A stretch of 64,000 nt of DNA from Eisenbergiella tayi. Lineage in GTDB: Bacteria; Bacillota; Clostridia; Lachnospirales; Lachnospiraceae. The stretch covers positions 766,452 through 830,451 of the forward strand of contig NZ_MPDJ01000005.1 in NCBI RefSeq assembly GCF_001881565.1, read 5' to 3'. Positions within the stretch are counted from its first letter, which is position 1; every line of letters begins with the position of its first letter. Position numbers and translations under genes: made by a program. The notes below the pieces were generated by a model, which made no database searches, was not told the origin of the DNA, and saw only the letters and a program-made list of their open reading frames with translations. This document shows positions 28,594 to 38,217 of the stretch, in pieces.

Positions 28594-31500
28594 TCTTATA
28601 CCTCTCCTTAAATGACGTAATATTTGTTATCGTTGGCTTAACACTACCAAAAACACCATCTTCTTTCTTTCTATCCCCAACAACAATACATTGTCCCTTC
28701 TTGAGTCCCTTCAATGCCCCCAACCAAAGCGAACCATTCGTCGGATCTAATTGCTTTGATAGTTTCATAATTTCTTCATCTGTTGGCTTAAAGTACAATT
28801 TAAATGCAGCCTGCATCAGTCTTACGACTTCATCATCCGCAAGCACCTTCAACGACTGTGTTGCAAACCAAGCAGACCAACCAAACTTACGCCCTTCCGT
28901 AAGGATTGCCTTACTAGGTGAATTTTCTTTATGAGAAAGATTTTGCGCCTCGTCAAGCACAACAACAAAAGGCTTTTCCTTTGAACCATACTTTTTTGTA
29001 TAGTACCAAGCATCCCAAAGCATAAGTTCTGTCACAATAACTTGCATCTCACGGTCAATCATTGTCAACTGAAAAATGTTCATCTTTGCTTCTGGTACAT
29101 ATAAAATACTGCCCCAATCAAAATCAGCATTCTTATCAAAAGTAATACTGTGAAAAAATGGTGTCATTTTCGATACCACCGTTTTTGCAGAGCTATTCTT
29201 TACCTGAATTGCTTCTAACTCTTCGCGGAAGTGTTCCATGTTCATATCTTGGCTATACTTCTCCATACCAACTCTAGTAGCCTCGTAAATTGCCGCATAC
29301 TGTTGTTCACCAAATCCATAAACATGTGTTAGAATATTGGCAAATCTACCCGCTACATCAGAAGGAGTATCCATTATTTTCATTCCACCGAAGTCTTGTT
29401 CTTGTTTTTTAAATGGATTTATTGGAACGCCTTGTACCTTTACAATGTGCTGATTAATCTTGTTGTTCATACTCTCAACAAATTCTGGCTCTAGCTGATC
29501 CAATCGGAATCCTTCTGTATAGTCAAAGATAACTGACGATATATTATTCTTTGCCAACTCGTAAAGCATTGTCTGAATACTATACGTCTTACCTTGCCCG
29601 GATGTACCTGTAATAAGCAAATGTCTATTGGCCATCTGTGAACTGCCAAACTCCCAATATACATCATTCATCACCTTATTCTTTCCTATAAGCACTCGAA
29701 TATCTTCCAAATTTATACTCCCTACATTCTTTAAGATTTCAGACATCACTATAGATTCTGTCTGCCGTTTTAGTTCAGTCTTAGTTTCCTCCTGTTCCTT
29801 TTCGTCATATATTAGGGGCGAATTAGAAGCTGGTGCAAATATAGGTGTAGGAGTTATTGGCACAGAAGGACTTCGTTTTCTGCCTTTCTGGAAATCAGCA
29901 ATCTCTTTATCGAGTTCTCGCTCGCGTTCTTCAATAACGAGTTGCTGCTCTTCATCTTCTAACATTATCTTCGGATTAATAGAAACAAACTCAACATCTG
30001 CACTATCATCCTTTAATAACAATGATTGAATAACTTTTTGCGGCACGTCATAAATCACAGTCCCATCAGAAGAAACTACCGTTTCAACTTCTTTATCACC
30101 TTCCATATCAAACCAGAACCCAACTACCCTGCCATTCCAGTCTATTTCAAAGTTACCATCTAGAATTGTCCTAAGTTTTGCAGATAATTCTGCAAATTCG
30201 TCTGTATTATTACTAAATGTAACCTGTGCAAATGCCAACGCACGATACAACTGCGCAAACCAATATCTTCTCTTGATAGAGCGAGAATTCGGATCAAACA
30301 CCTTACTTAATCTTTTAATTCCATGCTCGACTTGCTTTAAAGCTTTTTCTTTATGTGTTCCTGCATTTAGATAAACTGAAGTTTTGCATTCCGTAACAGT
30401 AGCTTTTAATTTCAGCTTATCATCATCTGTAAGGAACGCCTCTAGCACAAGGAAGTCCGGACGTGATGCAGAATCTTCTTCATCCTTCTCTATTTCACTG
30501 TCAAACCAGTGCTTATAAGAATCCAAGTGTATTACAATTTTAAGTGCACTATCTCCACCCGACCGTTCTTCTCGCAAAGCCGTTAACACGTATGCCATAA
30601 ATTCACGTATGTTTTCATCTTTCGGATTCGTTGCTGATAGCAAACTGATACCGTCTAACCCACTTGCCTCGTCTAAACATAACTTAGCGGCTTTCTTAAT
30701 AAGCTTCTTATCCCACTTAAATAAATCAAACAATCGATTTTCTAGTTTTTTGCAGATTATATTAAGGATTGTATTTCTTGCCGTAATAGTGAGATTATAC
30801 TGACCATAAGCTCCCTTGCCAGTACTAAATCCAATGATTGAATAATCTGCTTTATGGGTACTATCATTTCTTAACAGAGCTCCATCCATACCACTATCTA
30901 CGCAAACCACCCAATATGCCTTCTCATGAAGAAAATGCACAATGTTCTGTGCCTCAGAATCAATAGATACTTCCTTAGCTGCAATATACTTTCCATCCGG
31001 AATCCTCTCCATATTATTACGATATCGAACAATCTGCGTATGTTCATATGCCGCACGAAACTGTGGCTGCGACAACTCAATTGTTCTTTTCACAGATGTA
31101 TTTGATACAGGCGTTGGCTTATAAACAATTGGAAAACGACACTGGCTCGGTGCTAAACCTATATCTTTATTGGCAGAAACAAAACTAAGGTTATTAACCT
31201 TAAGAATGTCCATAACAAAGGCAATATCATTGTTTCCATTCAAAAGTTTTTCAAGTTCTGTCTTATTTTTCCATTCGTTTAAATAAGTACGAATATTAAC
31301 ATTCTCGTCTTGAGAGAAGAATTCATCCATCCAATATGCCAAGTAGTTTCTTCCTCCTTTATTCTCAGGTTTTACAAGAATTCTCAGAGAAATATCAATT
31401 TTGGCTAGTTCACTTTTTTTTCTTCTAATCTCGATATACTTATAAATGGCGGCGACTATGGGCTGAAGCTCTGAAGGATCAATAAAAACAATACTTAGGG

Positions 31501-33823
31501 TATCTGCAGAAGTCGGAAATGCCTTCGCATAATCCGAAAGAACATAATAGATCATCTTTGCATTATCGCTAAGCGAAGAAACTTCGCCCTTATCGAAATC
31601 ATCATCAAAAATTGCATCTTTACGGATCATATCTCTTAAATGATTTTCATTTATAATGTCACTTCTACCATAAAGACTAAATGCTCCAAACGAAGCAATT
31701 GCTCCAAAATAAACCTGCCCATAGGATGGGAAGATATCAAGCGTACTCTGAATTACACTCATCTGAAGAAGCCCGTTTATCATAGTGCTAATATCTTTCT
31801 CAGATACCTTATTCCCTGTTCCCTGTACTTCAGTCCACCATTCTTCACACCCATCTAAAAAGAAAATCTTCTGATCATTTAACTTCTCTAATGTTGCGGG
31901 ATGCCATGCGGGAACAATACAAGCATCAATTTCTTTTTCAGAATCAAATACGTTTGTATTACTAACGATATTGAACGCATTAATATATGCATCTAATACC
32001 CATTTAAGATTCTCTGAAAAAGTTCTTTTTCTAAGGTATTCTCCTAAATCCGTGTATTCCTTTCCCAGCTTTATCAACTCTGAATCATCTTTTGTAATAC
32101 AGGAATAAAAACCATTTTTTGAAACACAATACACAAATTTCACAAAAGCCTTTCCAACTTCATCGAATCTAGCTGATATCTCTTTTTCGTTGTTTTGCAC
32201 CTTTTTATCTATATATTCAGCTAAATTAAATGAAAAATTCATATCACTTTCACTCAAACGCTCAAAAAATTCCTCTTCACTCTTAGAAAAAATTAGTGCA
32301 TTAATCTTCGTAATCTCTGTCACTGGAATATAATTTCCATCTTTATATGAACAAAAATCCTGAAGACATAGCTCACTAAAATTTTTATCCCATGAATTGT
32401 TAATCCCAAATTTCCACTGAAAATCATGATGATATTTTTTACCATCTACAGTGTATACAGTTGAAAAACTAATCTTACTAATAGTCTTGTTTGCGCCTGC
32501 TGGTTTTACACGCACATCATCAATATAATGAAGAGCATTTGTAGGATATAAGAAATCTTTCGGACTAGATGTAAGCGTTACATCGTTCCCATTCACGCTC
32601 CACATCCTTTTATTAAGGTATTCTATGACTCCACCACAATGAACACAGATAGCAATCCACGTATCTAATAATTGTTGCTTTTCCTCATCATCTTCAGCGC
32701 TTGAATATACGCAGACAATTTCAGCCTGTGTAAAACTAAATTCTATCTCGTCAATCAATATGTCTACGTCGTTAATATGTGCAAGTGTAAGAAACAGTGC
32801 ATGTGCAAAAACCTCAAGAGGTTCACCCACAAGCGTAGTAACCTTATCTTTTGGAGGCTTTTTCTCAACCGGAATTCCAATATCAAGAACATCCTCTACT
32901 ATACTAAAATCAATACCTAAAAGTATTTCCGTGTTAACGTGGATATTCTCGCCTCGAATAAACTCTTTCACAACTTTTGCAAATTCCTCATAATCTTTAA
33001 CGCTTTGTGTTCTCCAACAATCATGCTCTGAGGTATACTTTGCAAGTTCTGCTTTGCCTGAGTTATAATAGTCAATCTTTTCTATATATTTATTATACTG
33101 AATGATTGACATTTTCTTACTAAATAACTGACGCTTAATAAAGCTATAACAGCTTCTCAAACAATTCCTTCCTCTCGTAATCTCCTGTACTTTTGGAAGT
33201 TCTAATTGTCTCTTTGGCAGACCCCAAGCAGGAAGCCCTTCAAAAAACAGCTCTATAAAATCCTTAATATTCGTAATCTTGTCTGTCCATGTATCTGCAA
33301 TATCACTGAGTTTACAGATATCAATTGCAACAAATTCAAATAAATCCTTGTATAACTTATCTATAATTTCCCTATCCGTATCAACAAAGGAATCATCGTT
33401 ATAAAACAGCTTATAGTACTTTCCACCTAAAGTTTTTGATATGAGATCAGGAGTAATACTATAACAATTAGCCAAACCACCTTTATCCTCTTCATCCTCT
33501 GTACCAAGTAATACTAAAACATTACTTGCATGCAAATTTCTGTAATATGTTATGCTCTCTGCATCACTGACCCAGCCATGCTGAACCATGGATTGTAGAA
33601 TCGTTGTATTTTCTACATTTTTCTTAAACGATTTCAACTTATTTTTTGCTAGCTTTATGTCTAAAGAAATCCCTTCGCTTTCAAGTTCCGATGTCAACTT
33701 TGCTGCAACCCTCTCATAAATTGCAACATTTTCAAAACCATCTACACGAATCATTGTTTCCATATCAGAAGACGGCTCTTTTTCGAGTATTAATTCTACA
33801 ATTCTATCTATAACATACTTCAT
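28586..33823 (-). CDS. sspH: SspH/DptH-like restriction protein (PD-(D/E)XK-like site plus HerA/FtsK-type ATPase)
   Basis: A 1745-residue protein starting 2 bases after the sspG stop, with AAGGGAG in the end of sspG as ribosome site. Near residue 1130, PDFLVLEAFL...KATVTECKTSVYL reads as a PD-(D/E)XK nuclease core. Near residue 1408, LITGTSGQGKTYSIQTM is a Walker A and near residue 1623, FVVVLDEAQNLS is a Walker B of the HerA/FtsK class, with ATQSLKVLADD as sensor. DptH and SspH of phosphorothioation-linked restriction modules have this size and C-terminal motor. It is expected to work with SspF and SspG against unmodified DNA. Confidence 0.82.
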   Translation of the reverse strand: MKYVIDRIVELILEKEPSSDMETMIRVDGFENVAIYERVAAKLTSELESEGISLDIKLAKNKLKSFKKNVENTTILQSMVQHGWVSDAESITYYRNLHASNVLVLLGTEDEEDKGGLANCYSITPDLISKTLGGKYYKLFYNDDSFVDTDREIIDKLYKDLFEFVAIDICKLSDIADTWTDKITNIKDFIELFFEGLPAWGLPKRQLELPKVQEITRGRNCLRSCYSFIKRQLFSKKMSIIQYNKYIEKIDYYNSGKAELAKYTSEHDCWRTQSVKDYEEFAKVVKEFIRGENIHVNTEILLGIDFSIVEDVLDIGIPVEKKPPKDKVTTLVGEPLEVFAHALFLTLAHINDVDILIDEIEFSFTQAEIVCVYSSAEDDEEKQQLLDTWIAICVHCGGVIEYLNKRMWSVNGNDVTLTSSPKDFLYPTNALHYIDDVRVKPAGANKTISKISFSTVYTVDGKKYHHDFQWKFGINNSWDKNFSELCLQDFCSYKDGNYIPVTEITKINALIFSKSEEEFFERLSESDMNFSFNLAEYIDKKVQNNEKEISARFDEVGKAFVKFVYCVSKNGFYSCITKDDSELIKLGKEYTDLGEYLRKRTFSENLKWVLDAYINAFNIVSNTNVFDSEKEIDACIVPAWHPATLEKLNDQKIFFLDGCEEWWTEVQGTGNKVSEKDISTMINGLLQMSVIQSTLDIFPSYGQVYFGAIASFGAFSLYGRSDIINENHLRDMIRKDAIFDDDFDKGEVSSLSDNAKMIYYVLSDYAKAFPTSADTLSIVFIDPSELQPIVAAIYKYIEIRRKKSELAKIDISLRILVKPENKGGRNYLAYWMDEFFSQDENVNIRTYLNEWKNKTELEKLLNGNNDIAFVMDILKVNNLSFVSANKDIGLAPSQCRFPIVYKPTPVSNTSVKRTIELSQPQFRAAYEHTQIVRYRNNMERIPDGKYIAAKEVSIDSEAQNIVHFLHEKAYWVVCVDSGMDGALLRNDSTHKADYSIIGFSTGKGAYGQYNLTITARNTILNIICKKLENRLFDLFKWDKKLIKKAAKLCLDEASGLDGISLLSATNPKDENIREFMAYVLTALREERSGGDSALKIVIHLDSYKHWFDSEIEKDEEDSASRPDFLVLEAFLTDDDKLKLKATVTECKTSVYLNAGTHKEKALKQVEHGIKRLSKVFDPNSRSIKRRYWFAQLYRALAFAQVTFSNNTDEFAELSAKLRTILDGNFEIDWNGRVVGFWFDMEGDKEVETVVSSDGTVIYDVPQKVIQSLLLKDDSADVEFVSINPKIMLEDEEQQLVIEERERELDKEIADFQKGRKRSPSVPITPTPIFAPASNSPLIYDEKEQEETKTELKRQTESIVMSEILKNVGSINLEDIRVLIGKNKVMNDVYWEFGSSQMANRHLLITGTSGQGKTYSIQTMLYELAKNNISSVIFDYTEGFRLDQLEPEFVESMNNKINQHIVKVQGVPINPFKKQEQDFGGMKIMDTPSDVAGRFANILTHVYGFGEQQYAAIYEATRVGMEKYSQDMNMEHFREELEAIQVKNSSAKTVVSKMTPFFHSITFDKNADFDWGSILYVPEAKMNIFQLTMIDREMQVIVTELMLWDAWYYTKKYGSKEKPFVVVLDEAQNLSHKENSPSKAILTEGRKFGWSAWFATQSLKVLADDEVVRLMQAAFKLYFKPTDEEIMKLSKQLDPTNGSLWLGALKGLKKGQCIVVGDRKKEDGVFGSVKPTITNITSFKERYKNG

Positions 33824-33825
33824 AT

Positions 33826-34887
33826 TTATACTCCCTTCTGAATGGATTCATACGGATTAACTACAATAGAAGTAGCATCCGATAATTCTTTTAAAAATCC
33901 CGTTGCCTTAAGGAATTCGCCAAAAGCAGTCACGTTCTCTGTAAAACTATTTGCAAGGGTTGTTTCTATTGCATCTTGCTCCAAACTTTTCTTATATTCT
34001 TCAGGTCCAATCACAATGCCATAATGTCTATATAACTTTTCTAAAAACATATTCAAAGTCATCTTTTTCCCTGGTTTAATTAATGAGAGTACTAAAAAAC
34101 GAATAACATCCTCTGACAAACTGAATCGCTCAAAAATCCCATTGGCTGGAATAATACACTGCAATTCTTTCCCCTTACTCTTGAATATATCCAATGAATT
34201 GATCCTTGCCTCACGTACTTTCTTCATGATTTCATCTTCTTTAATACCGACTTCTCGAGCTTTCTTATTGATCGCAGTCATGAAATCACTTTCTAGCTTT
34301 TGAAAAGACTCTGCTGCAATCTTCTTAACCGTGTCTGATGTTTCCCCTTTCATATCTACAATCCATGACGGTGAGTCCTTGTCTAGATAATCCGCAATAC
34401 GATATGACATCATCCTCATAATCTGAAACATAACACCCTTTGCCAATACATCGGTTCTACTAATTGGATGCAATTCACACAACAGATAACTAATTAATTC
34501 ATCTGCACAATATTCTCCACATTTTTTGTAGCCTGTATCTGGTATAAATGCCAGATTTAGTTGTTTAGAAAGGCTTTTCTTATCCATATGATATTGTTCT
34601 TCCCATGTATTCTGAACATATTCAGCTAATGTTGAAATCTTCTTACATTGAATACCTACAAGATCCTTCAGTAAAAATTCTAGTTCTGCCTTTTTTTCTT
34701 CATTTCTACCTAATCCTTGTAACAGTTGAAGATAGTATAACTCCCCCCCACGTGCAAGAAAGTTATGCTTATCAAAACTGAAACTATTATCTACTGACTT
34801 GGGATTATTATCCCAGTCAACTTTTTTTTCCCTTTTTTTCTCATTAGGGTCCGCTCCACATAAAATAAACTCTGGACAAATTGGCAT
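33826..34887 (-). CDS. sspG: SspG/DptG-like restriction component
   Basis: A 353-residue protein without membrane segments or recognised catalytic motif. Its ATG overlaps the stop of the preceding 150-residue gene by one base (TAATG), so translation is probably coupled. Position between the SspF-like ATPase and the SspH-like motor, plus similar length, is the reason for calling it the G component; the sequence alone shows only helical content and two A-rich runs (A7 and A8) near codons 15-22. Confidence 0.6.
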   Translation of the reverse strand: MPICPEFILCGADPNEKKREKKVDWDNNPKSVDNSFSFDKHNFLARGGELYYLQLLQGLGRNEEKKAELEFLLKDLVGIQCKKISTLAEYVQNTWEEQYHMDKKSLSKQLNLAFIPDTGYKKCGEYCADELISYLLCELHPISRTDVLAKGVMFQIMRMMSYRIADYLDKDSPSWIVDMKGETSDTVKKIAAESFQKLESDFMTAINKKAREVGIKEDEIMKKVREARINSLDIFKSKGKELQCIIPANGIFERFSLSEDVIRFLVLSLIKPGKKMTLNMFLEKLYRHYGIVIGPEEYKKSLEQDAIETTLANSFTENVTAFGEFLKATGFLKELSDATSIVVNPYESIQKGV

Positions 34888-35339
34888 TAAAGATCTAGCA
34901 CCCCAGAATCTTTTTTTATAACTACTGAGTATCCCCGAAACAAATCTTGAATACTTTCAATATATTCTCTTGCAGCCTCTTTATCATCTATTTCGATTTT
35001 ACTTACCAAAAGCTCAATCATGGAACGGTACGCCAACTCATCAGCAGGAATAGACCCCTTTTTCTTTGCCTTATCGTAGAAGATAAATCTTCTCAAAGCC
35101 ATACGAGGTTCCACCCAATAACTAAGTTTTCTATCGATTGATATATCATGGAATTTCATTTTCCCTTCTTGAAGATTCTCCTCTTTCGCTGATACAAAGA
35201 CAAGAAGGAACTCTATCAAATATTCGTATAACGTTTGATCTGCATTAAATCTGTTTCCAAAGATTAAAGAGGACACCGTTTTCTTACCATTAGCCAAATC
35301 TTTATAATCTTCTTCCATACATTTTGGAAATATTCCCAT
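34887..35339 (-). CDS. 150-residue protein between sspF and sspG, unknown
   Basis: The ATG at 35339 follows AGGAGGCTGAAT, so the start is clear (an upstream frame adds 11 residues but no ribosome site). The product (MGIFPKCMEEDYKDLANGKK...) is helical, with LYEYLIEFLLVFVSAKEE as its most hydrophobic part. sspF stops just 11 bases before, and sspG starts in its stop codon, so it belongs to the restriction module. It may be an N-terminal piece split off from a longer G protein, or a true extra subunit. Confidence 0.7.
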   Translation of the reverse strand: MGIFPKCMEEDYKDLANGKKTVSSLIFGNRFNADQTLYEYLIEFLLVFVSAKEENLQEGKMKFHDISIDRKLSYWVEPRMALRRFIFYDKAKKKGSIPADELAYRSMIELLVSKIEIDDKEAAREYIESIQDLFRGYSVVIKKDSGVLDL

Positions 35340-35349
35340 ATTCAGCCTC

Positions 35350-37059
35350 CTATACTTCCCTAATCTTCCCATCGCTAGTTAATTCAATACGTATATTTTT
35401 ATTACCACCATTTTTTAAAACTATAATCTCAATAATATCCTCATCGTCATCATCTTTAGTTATCTCTGATATCTGCGCTTTTAAGCATTCAACTCCATGA
35501 GATAATTGTGGATCAATATTAGTGGAAATTATCCCATTTTTAAGTTCCTCAAAGTAATCCAGCATGGGCAAAGTAAGAACCGTGTCTAAGTTTTCCTTAT
35601 TGATATTTAAACAAAGCTCGTATCTGTCTTTACCTATATTAAATATACCATCCTGAGTTTTCACACTTTCCACTCTAAGCTTACGCACCGGAACGGTTCC
35701 GATGATTAACTGCACATTCTGAGCGATACCTGATTCTCTACTTAATGTCAAAGGTATCTCTGACTTGTCATTCGTCGTTCCTACATAAATCATTGACAAA
35801 GCATCCGCTATCAAATTTGCATCTGCCTTAGCTGGTGTATCTTTTCCATCCCTTAGTTCAAGATAACGTTTAAATTGCTTTGAGAAGACATCCTCGTAAT
35901 CTTGTTCAACAACAGTCTCATCTATCACAATATTCATGAACAAATATGTTCTCCGTAAAAATTCTGCCCAACCACTTACGAATACATTCTTCTTTTCTGC
36001 TTCAGAAATAATCATTTCGACTTCTTCACCAAATAATTCTTTATATTCTTTTCCCACAAATAACTTTTCATCCGAACGCAAACGCTTATGGTCATACATA
36101 CAATGATTCGCAGCATTTATAGCTATTATATTCAATGCTCTGTCATTCAGTTTTGTTCCGATATACCCAAAGAAAAGGTTGCTAAACAGATACTTATATG
36201 TATCGTTAGGCGTTACCTCTGAACATGATATTCCACCTGTCAGCATATATGTCAACTGTTCAGTCATACTACGAATTGTCAGGCGATTCCCATATTCTAC
36301 AAGCCAGATAAAATGATTATTAATAAACTCACATACTTTAAGTTTGTTTTTAACAATAAGCTCACGGTTTCTATAGATGTGGCAATAGTCACACTTAGTA
36401 CAAGACTTACAATCTTTCCACAGCTCATCTTGAATTAACTTTTCTAAAAACGCCTTGGCAAAATACGAATTATCTACCGCTGCCACGTTTACAACACATA
36501 TTTTAATACCGTTAATTTCAACAATTTCCCCTGTATTCTCATCCATCAAATTAATAAGTTCAATTTTAGCCTTTTCCTTATCCTTATCTGAATCAAAGAG
36601 TTCGCCAAATGTATTAATCAGCGGACCAGTATTAGCAACCATAAATACATAATTTCCCATTTCTGGCATTTCTACAGCTCGTCTCATAACATTGATACGA
36701 TCCATTTTATTACTACTATCTACCTCCGGTATTTCACTAAAATCCTTAACACACAAACATATATTTCCAGAGGGCAAGGTGATTTCACTTAGTTTCTCCT
36801 TTGAATCATACTTTGCATTAAGTTCTGACAAAACTTGATACATAATACTAGTTTTACCATCGCCGGCATGTCCGGTTAATATTATGATATGTGGCTCTTT
36901 TTCAGTAAGGCTAGTTTTTATATAATCACATAATCCAACACGAACCATAACTGCCTCAAAATAAGGGTTTTCAATGTTTCTCTCACCGTATGCATTTTCA
37001 TTCTGTGCATTATAATTATGTAGAGAATTTAGATAGTCTATATAAGCTTTATTGTTCAT
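35350..37059 (-). CDS. sspF: SspF/DptF-like P-loop ATPase
   Basis: A 569-residue ATPase with Walker A IILTGHAGDGKTSIMYQV near residue 60 and a Cys cluster (CKSCTKCDYCHIY, near residue 217) that probably binds zinc. DptF/SspF ATPases of phosphorothioation-dependent restriction have this layout. It directly follows sspA and precedes the 150-residue gene. The restriction arm would attack DNA that lacks the phosphorothioate mark. Confidence 0.72.
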   Translation of the reverse strand: MNNKAYIDYLNSLHNYNAQNENAYGERNIENPYFEAVMVRVGLCDYIKTSLTEKEPHIIILTGHAGDGKTSIMYQVLSELNAKYDSKEKLSEITLPSGNICLCVKDFSEIPEVDSSNKMDRINVMRRAVEMPEMGNYVFMVANTGPLINTFGELFDSDKDKEKAKIELINLMDENTGEIVEINGIKICVVNVAAVDNSYFAKAFLEKLIQDELWKDCKSCTKCDYCHIYRNRELIVKNKLKVCEFINNHFIWLVEYGNRLTIRSMTEQLTYMLTGGISCSEVTPNDTYKYLFSNLFFGYIGTKLNDRALNIIAINAANHCMYDHKRLRSDEKLFVGKEYKELFGEEVEMIISEAEKKNVFVSGWAEFLRRTYLFMNIVIDETVVEQDYEDVFSKQFKRYLELRDGKDTPAKADANLIADALSMIYVGTTNDKSEIPLTLSRESGIAQNVQLIIGTVPVRKLRVESVKTQDGIFNIGKDRYELCLNINKENLDTVLTLPMLDYFEELKNGIISTNIDPQLSHGVECLKAQISEITKDDDDEDIIEIIVLKNGGNKNIRIELTSDGKIREV

Positions 37060-37081
37060 AGCCTTACCTCTTTCACCCAGT

Positions 37082-38215
37082 TTATAAATCTCTTATTGCA
37101 TCAACCAATCGATCAACATCTTCTTTTGTATTGAACTGTCCTAGCCCTACACGTATTGTTCCTAAAAACTTCTCATCATCAAGATATTTATGTATAAAAG
37201 GTGCACAATGATATCCTGTCCTTACAGCTATATCAAAATCTTCATCTAATATAGTTCCAACATCTTCAGACTTATACCCCTTTACATTAAAGGAAATAAT
37301 CCCTATATGTCTCTCAGAATTTTCGGGTACATAGAGTATCACATTCTTAATAGACATCAATTTTTCTATTGTATATTCTGTTAATTTATTCTCCTTCTCA
37401 AAGTTCTTAAGACGATTCAATACAACCAAAGCCTCATGCATACCCGCAATTGCAACTATATTCTTACTTGCAGCTTCATATTTCTCTGGCCTCTCTTCCG
37501 GCATATAGAGTTTAAGTGATTCACTACCAGTTCCTCCAACAAAATATGGTTTTAATTCTATTTTAGAATTATCTATAAAGCCAGCTGCCCCAAAAGGACC
37601 ATAGATTGTCTTATGACCTGCAAAAACTATGAAGTCTGCCTTACATTTCTTTACATTAATATCCACTAAACCAAAAGACTGTGCTGCATCTAACACAGTT
37701 ATTGCATTATAATCTTTTGCTAATTCAAAGATTTCCTCCACTGGAAGAATATATCCTGTCACATTGCTAACATGCGTACAACAAATACATTTTGGTTTAT
37801 CCTTCATAAACAAGTATTTAGTCTTTTCAATATCAATTTCTAAATTATCTTTAAGAGGAAGTTCAATAACACGAACCATTTTTTCTTTGGAAATTCTATG
37901 CAACGTCCGTGCAACAGCATTATGTTCAAAAGGTGAAATATAAATAACATCACCTTTAACAAGGTCTAGTCCATTCAAAATAATATTCATTGATTCTGTT
38001 GCTGATGAAGTAAGTACCGCAACCTCTATGCCTATACCATGAACAATCTCCACCAACTTCTTACGAGTATTTTCTATTAAATATGATGCCTCTCGCGCCG
38101 TCTTATAAGAACCTCTCCCAGCATTTACTGCAATATTACGATTTGCCCATTCTATCTTTTGGTAAACAGGTTCGGGTTTAGGAAACGTAGTTGCAGCATT
38201 ATCCAGATAAATCAT
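37082..38215 (-). CDS. sspA: Cysteine desulfurase SspA/DndA type
   Basis: A 377-residue class-V aminotransferase. MIYLDNAATTFPKPEPVY is the standard start; AGHKTIYGP carries the PLP lysine (K202) and RTGYHCAPF the persulfide cysteine (C337), in the RxGxHCA form. It would take sulfur from L-cysteine and pass it to SspD. It sits 2 bases after sspC and 22 bases before sspF in the same operon, which argues for a dedicated role and not general Fe-S assembly. Confidence 0.88.
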   Translation of the reverse strand: MIYLDNAATTFPKPEPVYQKIEWANRNIAVNAGRGSYKTAREASYLIENTRKKLVEIVHGIGIEVAVLTSSATESMNIILNGLDLVKGDVIYISPFEHNAVARTLHRISKEKMVRVIELPLKDNLEIDIEKTKYLFMKDKPKCICCTHVSNVTGYILPVEEIFELAKDYNAITVLDAAQSFGLVDINVKKCKADFIVFAGHKTIYGPFGAAGFIDNSKIELKPYFVGGTGSESLKLYMPEERPEKYEAASKNIVAIAGMHEALVVLNRLKNFEKENKLTEYTIEKLMSIKNVILYVPENSERHIGIISFNVKGYKSEDVGTILDEDFDIAVRTGYHCAPFIHKYLDDEKFLGTIRVGLGQFNTKEDVDRLVDAIRDL

Positions 38216-38217
38216 TA

